This document shows, piece by piece, positions 58,777-64,000 of a stretch of 64,000 nt of DNA. This stretch comes from Viola odorata (lineage: Eukaryota; Streptophyta; Magnoliopsida; Malpighiales; Violaceae): positions 48,706,327-48,770,326 of the forward strand of contig OY829539.1 in assembly GCA_963691705.1 (NCBI GenBank). Reading direction: 5' to 3'. A program made the position numbers and the translations under genes. Numbering within the stretch: the first letter of the stretch is position 1; each line of letters opens with the position of its first letter. Below the pieces are notes generated by a model that worked only from the letters and a program-made list of their open reading frames with translations, was not told the DNA's origin and ran no database searches.

Positions 58777-60999
58777 ATGGCTCCAAGATCAATTGTGTGG
58801 AAGCAATTTAAAAGGAGCCAAAATGAGGATGGAGAGTGGAAAGGTACTTGTATATACTGTCAAATTGAAATTGCATGTGATTCTAGGGTAAATGGTACAA
58901 ATGGTATGAAAACTCACATGAAAAAGTGTAAAGAGGTACCTCATTCTAATGACCCTAGGCAAACTGAAATGAGCACTTATGTACATCCCGATGGTAGTAA
59001 GACTGTAAGACCTTGGAAGTTTGATCAAGAAGCGTGTAAGAGGGCTTTGGCACTAATGATAATAGAGGATGAACTTCCCTTTAGGTTTGTAGAGGGTGTG
59101 GGGTTTAAGAAGTTCATGGCTACTGTGCAGAATAGGTTTGTAGTGCCTTCTAGGTGCACAATTACTAGGTTTTGTTATAAGATGTATGTTGATGAGAAGG
59201 TGAGATTGAAAGCGTTTTTGATGTCTAATTGTGATAGGGTTTCTATTACTACTGACACTTGGACATCCATTCAAAGGATTAACTACATGGTTGTAATTGC
59301 TCACTTTGTTGATAATGACTGGAATTTACATAAAAAAGTGTTGAATTTTTGTCTAATCACTAGTCATAAAGGTGATGATGCTATAGGAAAGACTCTTGAG
59401 AAATGTTTGATTGATTGGGGAATTAATAAGGTGTTTACAATCACAGTAGATAATGCTAGCTCAAATGATTTAGCTGTTGCCTGGATTAAGAAGAAGATGA
59501 ATCAGTGGGGTACAAATATTTGTGAGGGGGAGTTTGTTCATGTTAGGTGCATTGCACACATTGTGAATTTGATGGTATTGCATGGGCTTACCACTATGGG
59601 AACCTCAATCATTAGAATCAGAGAGGCAGTAAGGTACATTAGACAATCTCCATCTAGACTGTCTAAGTTTAAGGAGTGTGCAGAAAGAGAGCATGTTGAG
59701 TCTAAAGCATTGTTGTGCTTAGATGTGTGTACTAGGTGGAACTCTACCTATTTGATGTTAGAGGTTGCGTTGAAGTTTGAGAAGACCTTTGAGGCATATG
59801 AGGATGTAGATCCCTTCTACAGGATTGAGCTTGTGATGAGGGAAGAAAAAAGAAAGAATAAAAGAAAGGAAAAATCAAATGAAGAAGATTTGGCAGATAT
59901 TTTGACGATTGATGATGAGGAATTTGTAGAGGATGATGGTGTTCAATATGTGAATGCAAGCACTGATGGTGATGGTGGCGGAGGTGGTGTACCAAAAGAA
60001 GATGATTGGGTGAATGCAAGAAGATTGTGTAAGACCTTGAAGTACTTTTATGATTTAACTTGCTTTGTGTCAGGGTCTAAGTATGTTACTACAAATGCTT
60101 ACTTTGATCACATATCTAATGTGGCTACCATGTTGAGTGCTTGGGAGAATAGTAGTGATGTAGAACTTGCGAAATTGGCAGGAAAAATGCATGAGAAGTT
60201 TGATAAGTATTGGGGTAATGTGGGTAAGTTTAATTCTCTTCTTTATATTGCTGCTGTGTTTGATCCAAGAAAGAAGATGGATTATGTGACTTTTGCTTTG
60301 TTAGATGTGCATGGGGAGTTTGTTGGGAAAGAGTTGGGAGAAAAAGTGAGGAGGGATGCAGAAAAAATATATGTAGCGTATTGGGAGTTGTATGGTAAGA
60401 GAAAAAAACGTAGTGTTCTTGGTGATATTGTTGTGGAGAAGGGAGGGTGTAGTGGAAGTGTTTGTGAGGGGTCTGAGTTGATCAATGCTAGATAAGAAAG
60501 GTTTAGGAGGTTCAAGGACGCTAATGGTGGAGGCTCTTTCCAAATGAAGTCAGAACTAGAATCTTATTTGCAAGAGAGTGTTATTGAAGGAGGTAAATCA
60601 TTTTCCATCTTGGACTGGTGGAAAAAGCATGCTCCAAGGTTTCCTGTTCTTTCTAGGATGGCAAAGGATGTACTAGCTGTCCAAGTTTCCACAGTGGCAT
60701 CTGAATCTGCATTCAGTACTGGAGGAAGAGTTCTTGACCCTTTTAGGAGCTCCTTGACGCCAATGGTTGTGCAAGGCTTAATATGTTCACAAGATTGGTT
60801 CAGGTCATCCAGAGAATCCATGAAACTTGAAGAGGACCTTGCTGAGCTTGAACAATGGGAAGATGGTACGTTTTATTTATTGCAATTGAGTTCTGAAAAT
60901 TTATTTCTACGTTTAATTACTAACATTATCTCTCTTGGAATACTTTGGTTTGTAGACATCTCTCAAATGCTAGTGGAGACAACTATTACAGAAGTTTAG
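58777..60999 (+). pseudogene. hAT transposase (BED finger, RNase H-like, dimerisation domain)
   Basis: From ATG 58777, residues 8-51 form a BED zinc finger (W8, C25, C28, H47, C51). A catalytic core follows with TTDTWTS (first Asp) and ITVDNASSND (second Asp), then DVCTRWNSTYLML and a DUF4413-like middle. After an in-frame TAA at 60493-60495 the frame continues into the C-terminal hAT block (DWWKKHAPRFPVLS, VASESAFSTGGR with the third acidic residue). A small intron 60866-60955 leads to a final exon ending at 60999. An earlier ATG at 58637 opens MSANLVDADVV, but its frame does not join that of 58777; a two-base shift near 58720-58735 could explain this, since KIEKKRKT sits just upstream in the transposase frame. 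One stop and one shift make it inactive as read. Confidence 0.92.
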
Positions 61000-61269
61000 T
61001 TGCTTGAAGTCACTTGCTAGTTGTGGAGGTGTGTGCAAACTCATTCAAATTGTTGTAATTTCACTTGCTAATTTCATTTGCTAATAGTTGATTCGGTACT
61101 TGTTTTGGAATTAGTTGCTTGGAGTCATTTGCTAAAGTGAAGAGGGAGATCACTTGTTTTGCTTGGACAAGAAATTGCAGTGGAGAAGGGAGTTAGTCAC
61201 TTAGTTGTATGGATAATTAGTATGGCAGTGAAAAGGGAGTTCACTTGTTAAACTTGTCAGTGGATTGAA

Positions 61270-61560
61270 TTGTTGTTGTAGCCTTGGATTATTTGTATGT
61301 CATGGATTAACATAATTTGTATGTTTAAAATTGTTGGATTGTTTGTATGGCAGTGGATTGAATTGCATGGTAGTGGATTGAATTGAGTTGTATGGCAGTG
61401 GATTGTGGATTGAATTGAATTGCATGGATTGAATTGAATTGCATGGCAGTGGATTGAATTGAATTGCATGGATGGAATTGAATTGAATTGCATGGATGGA
61501 ATTGAATTGATTGAATTGAATTGCATGGCAGTGGATTAAATTGAATTGCATGGCAGTGGA
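61270..61560. repeat. Minisatellite of ggattgaattgaattgcatggcagt type
   Basis: Imperfect tandem repeats of about 20-30 bp in the 3' non-coding part of the hAT element, with ttgcatgg and gcagtggattgaattg as the repeating phrases. It is not part of any coding frame. Confidence 0.85.
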
Positions 61561-61809
61561 TTATTCAACATGGCAGTGGATTGAATAACATGACTTCATA
61601 ATTTCAGAAAATTCGAAAAATTCGGGTATTCTGAAATTTCTGAAATTGTGAATTCGGAAATTCGGGTTCGGAAGTTTTTTTATTCGGTTCGGAACGGGAT
61701 GAAAAATCCAAATTTCAGAATTCAGAATTTTGCAATTTCAGAATTTCGGAATTCGAAAATTCGGAATAACTGAATGAAAAACCCTACCCGTCTCTACTGG
61801 CTTGCTTAG

Positions 61810-61920
61810 GCTCTATACCTGAGCAAAGCAATGTGTTGGTCTGTTGTTGATGTATCAAAGGTGCTCGATAAAATACTTGAGAGAGTAATTAAGGACCCGG
61901 ATGATGATACTGCCCTTTGA
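61810..61920 (+). pseudogene. Orphan last-exon-like frame, copy B
   Basis: Same position relative to the acceptor-like gcttag, and same 36 codons and TGA, as at 49145-49255. Six residues differ, all between hydrophobic residues, and no stop or shift has entered. The source protein was not recognised. Confidence 0.45.
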
Positions 61921-62318
61921 TTTTGATAAGAGCAGGATAGTCTTAAGACTTGGTGTAATACAGAGTCCAAGTCTTGTTCTCTAATGCTCAATTCCAGATT
62001 GTTTGGTCATTTTTTATATTTGCGCATATAGGAGTGTGTACGATCAAAGAAAGATTGATGCCTCTCCTAACCATCTTCTTTGTGATCTTAAAAAAAGTAT
62101 AATATATCACGAGATCTTACAATTGACTTCTATAGATGATATAAGTTAGAGAAGAAGATGAAGTTGAATCAAAGAGGTAAACTAGGAAGGAACATAAATA
62201 GATATGGAAATCATTATCGGTAATTAATATTGTAATTTTAAATGATCTATTTATAGTATGTCTTTTATTGAGGAGTAGCATGGTTTTCAGCTTGACATTT
62301 CATGTCATTCTAGAAGTC

Positions 62319-63252
62319 TAGGGATGGTAATTGGGCGGGTATGGAGCGGGTAAGTACTATCCATACCGTACCCGCAAATTTACGGGTAATCCATACCTAC
62401 ACCCGCATCCATATGGAGCGGGTAAGAGAAGAACAATTATACCCGCGGATACCCACGAATACCCGAAAAATTGGTTAAATTTCAAATTTCAATTAAATTA
62501 ATATCAAAAGATCGATATCACCCACAAACTCAGTATGATAACGAATGAAATTTTAATCTCACAACATTCTTATTATTTCATGTTTGATTACCAAACAATT
62601 CGATAGTATTTTGTGTAAAATATGATATAAAATCTCAAATTTGAATTCTATAATATGCATTTGTAGCCGTGATCAAGAAAATAAAGAAGTAAATAAAAAT
62701 AAAATAGTATTTGTACAACATGCACTATGAAATTTCTTTATTTACGATTGGAGAAGATGTTTGATGCGATGCAAATATGATACTAACCGCTACTTTAAAA
62801 TAATAAATAAAAATAACAGAGAGAAGTATAGACCTGAAGTTTATATGTTATAACCTAATAATGATTTTCTGATACTTGTCCTAAACTGTCAAAGATTAGC
62901 ATGACATTGTGATGTGGTTAGCGGGATCAACTCACAAATTGCCTACAAAAATATACTATACCCTCCACCATTCATGTTCCATTCTAGCAAATTAATCTTG
63001 ATATTATATATATTAATATGTGTGCCTAACCAATTACAATTAATTAGTTCCTATAAATTACAATATATAATTATATATATATTGTGGATATTTAGTGCGG
63101 GTAAACACTATCCATACCCACATCCATACCCGCACTTTGCGGGTGCGGGTATATCTATACCCGCAAAACACCCACAATATGCGGGTAATACCCACCCACA
63201 ATTACGGGTATTAGACGGATATCCATATCCGCAGACAGAATTGTCATCTCTA
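62319..63252. mobile_element. Non-autonomous hAT element, copy B
   Basis: Counterpart of 49662-50628, 934 bp, with the same 8-bp flanks TAGAAGTC (62311-62318 and 63253-63260). Small deletions within the gcgggta-rich arms explain the length difference. Confidence 0.92.
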
Positions 63253-63683
63253 TAGAAGTCTATTCGGGGAATTAATTCTAACAAAATAACATTACTTAAA
63301 TAAATAACAGGATAACGTTTGAACTGTGTACGAATTACGGTTTAAATGGATAGTAATAGGAAGTAGATAATTCTTCTTCTTCTCACTATTTATCCATAGG
63401 AAGTTGACAAATATTGATAATATATCTACTCTCCAAATCAGCGACAATTATCAGCTTATCGAGAAAAAAAAATTATAAAAAATAAAAAACTCTAAAAATA
63501 ATAAATGATTAATGTAAAACATGCATTAAACATGAATTTTTAGAAGAAAATAAAGAAAACCCTAACTGATGATGCAACCGATTCCTATTGAAGTAAAATC
63601 AAATTGTGTTTGTTTGCAAAATAAAGGAAAAACAAAAACAAACAAATCTCTAAGATCATGTCATTAACTACCGAGTGACAATA

Positions 63684-63874
63684 CATCTTATGAATTTTAA
63701 TGATTATTCATTTATATTTACATGGGGTCTTTAAGGATTCAAAAAAAAATATTCGTTAATGCATTTAGCGAGGTTATTCATTTAGCCCATTTGCCCAAGT
63801 CGGGACCGGAGAAAATTATTCATTTGGCGAGGTTATTCGTTTATCGGACATTCATTTATCGAGGTTTAACTGTA
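63684..63874. mobile_element. Emigrant/pogo-like MITE (copy B only)
   Basis: 191 bp absent from copy A, bordered by TA on each side. The right end read in reverse, CAGTTAAACCTCGATAAATG, resembles the ends of plant Emigrant/Lemi (pogo, Tc1/mariner) elements, which target TA. The left end matches poorly, so the element is decayed or partial. Confidence 0.55.
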
Positions 63875-64000
63875 GTCGTTATATCATTTTAATCTTCTTC
63901 TTTTTTACACGTAAACACAAGTTCAAAGGAGTTAGGTTTTTACACAACGTTAACTTCCTCCCTTTATGGATAATCTTATCGTATATCATAATTATCTCTC

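Larger units (their letters stand above)
57491..61786 (+). mobile_element. 4.3-kb hAT transposon with a damaged transposase
   Basis: The ends TAGGGCTGCTC and, inverted, TAGGGTTTTTC are flanked by an exact 8-bp duplication CCCGTCTC (57483-57490 and 61787-61794). The unfilled site is preserved in copy A near 49122. Both subterminal regions (57510-57660 and 61600-61770) are dense in gaattcggaattt-type repeats, the likely transposase-binding arrays. An untranslated exon appears to end at 57992 (accatcag/gtataa) and to be spliced to about 58631. A minisatellite lies at 61270-61560. Confidence 0.93.
57346..64000 (+). repeat. Segmental duplication, copy B (carries the 4.3-kb hAT)
   Basis: Matches 48985-51189 in order and orientation. 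Two extra blocks are present: a full hAT element at 57491-61786 and a 191-bp block at about 63684-63874. The homology continues to the last base of the window. In copy A the next feature is the GH3 gene, so a second GH3 copy may follow outside the window. Confidence 0.92.

Noticed and set aside
59744..60543. Minus-strand open frames opposite the transposase
   Set aside because: They are antisense shadows of a conserved transposase frame.
61257..61551. Minus-strand frames rich in HAIQFN-type repeats
   Set aside because: They are translations of a minisatellite inside a transposon and have no independent coding support.

Overview
This window is nuclear DNA of a flowering plant, most likely a eudicot. 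It has intron-rich genes with AT-rich introns, plant-specific families (KIN-12E kinesin, TOUSLED kinase, class-I carboxylesterase, a plastid DnaJ-type zinc-finger protein) and typical plant transposons (hAT, PIF/Harbinger, Mutator-like, pogo/Emigrant-like, LINE, SINE). The species cannot be named from sequence alone.

Layout. 1-2620 is a mosaic of broken gene pieces: a frameshifted DENN-domain fragment (-), a partly triplicated piece of the neighbouring kinesin (-), a 131-bp segment also found in a kinesin intron, and the 3' third of an EFL1 ribosome-biogenesis GTPase gene (+). 3071-11911 (-) is a complete 21-exon KIN-12E kinesin. 12150-17000 is a transposon field: a Harbinger MITE, a long-TIR Mutator-like element carrying exon-like cargo, and an inverted-repeat element holding a SINE. 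17240-18334 (-) is a CXE15-like carboxylesterase. 19146-20933 (-) is a small DnaJ-type zinc-finger plastid protein. 21370-22323 (-) is an intronless multi-pass membrane protein. 22923-29966 (-) is the TOUSLED kinase in 16 exons. 31993-36303 (-) is a CCHC zinc-knuckle protein in 8 exons. 37956-48391 (+) is the cohesin subunit SMC3 in 28 exons. 48985-64000 is a duplicated region: two copies of a segment flank a GH3 beta-glucosidase pseudogene and LINE fragments, and the right copy is split by a 4.3-kb hAT element encoding a transposase.

The functional genes do not form an operon-like system, but several share cell-division or chromatin themes: KIN-12E (phragmoplast kinesin), TOUSLED (chromatin and replication kinase) and SMC3 (sister-chromatid cohesion, with an E2F-like promoter site). 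Exon models for KIN-12E, TOUSLED, SMC3, the CCHC gene, CXE15 and the DnaJ-like gene were built by eye from splice signals and remembered family sequence. All six give coding lengths divisible by three.

The most unusual signals are these. SMC3 carries two apparent minor-spliceosome (U12) introns, one AT-AC and one GT-AG. SMC3 and KIN-12E each have a GC-AG intron. The CCHC gene has a duplicated exon whose 3' splice site has moved. The segmental duplication preserves a pre-insertion empty site for the hAT element, so the order of events can be read directly. A 36-codon reading frame is preserved in both duplicate copies. The GH3 gene is damaged by a LINE inserted exactly at its start codon, and an intact paralogue may lie just beyond the right edge.
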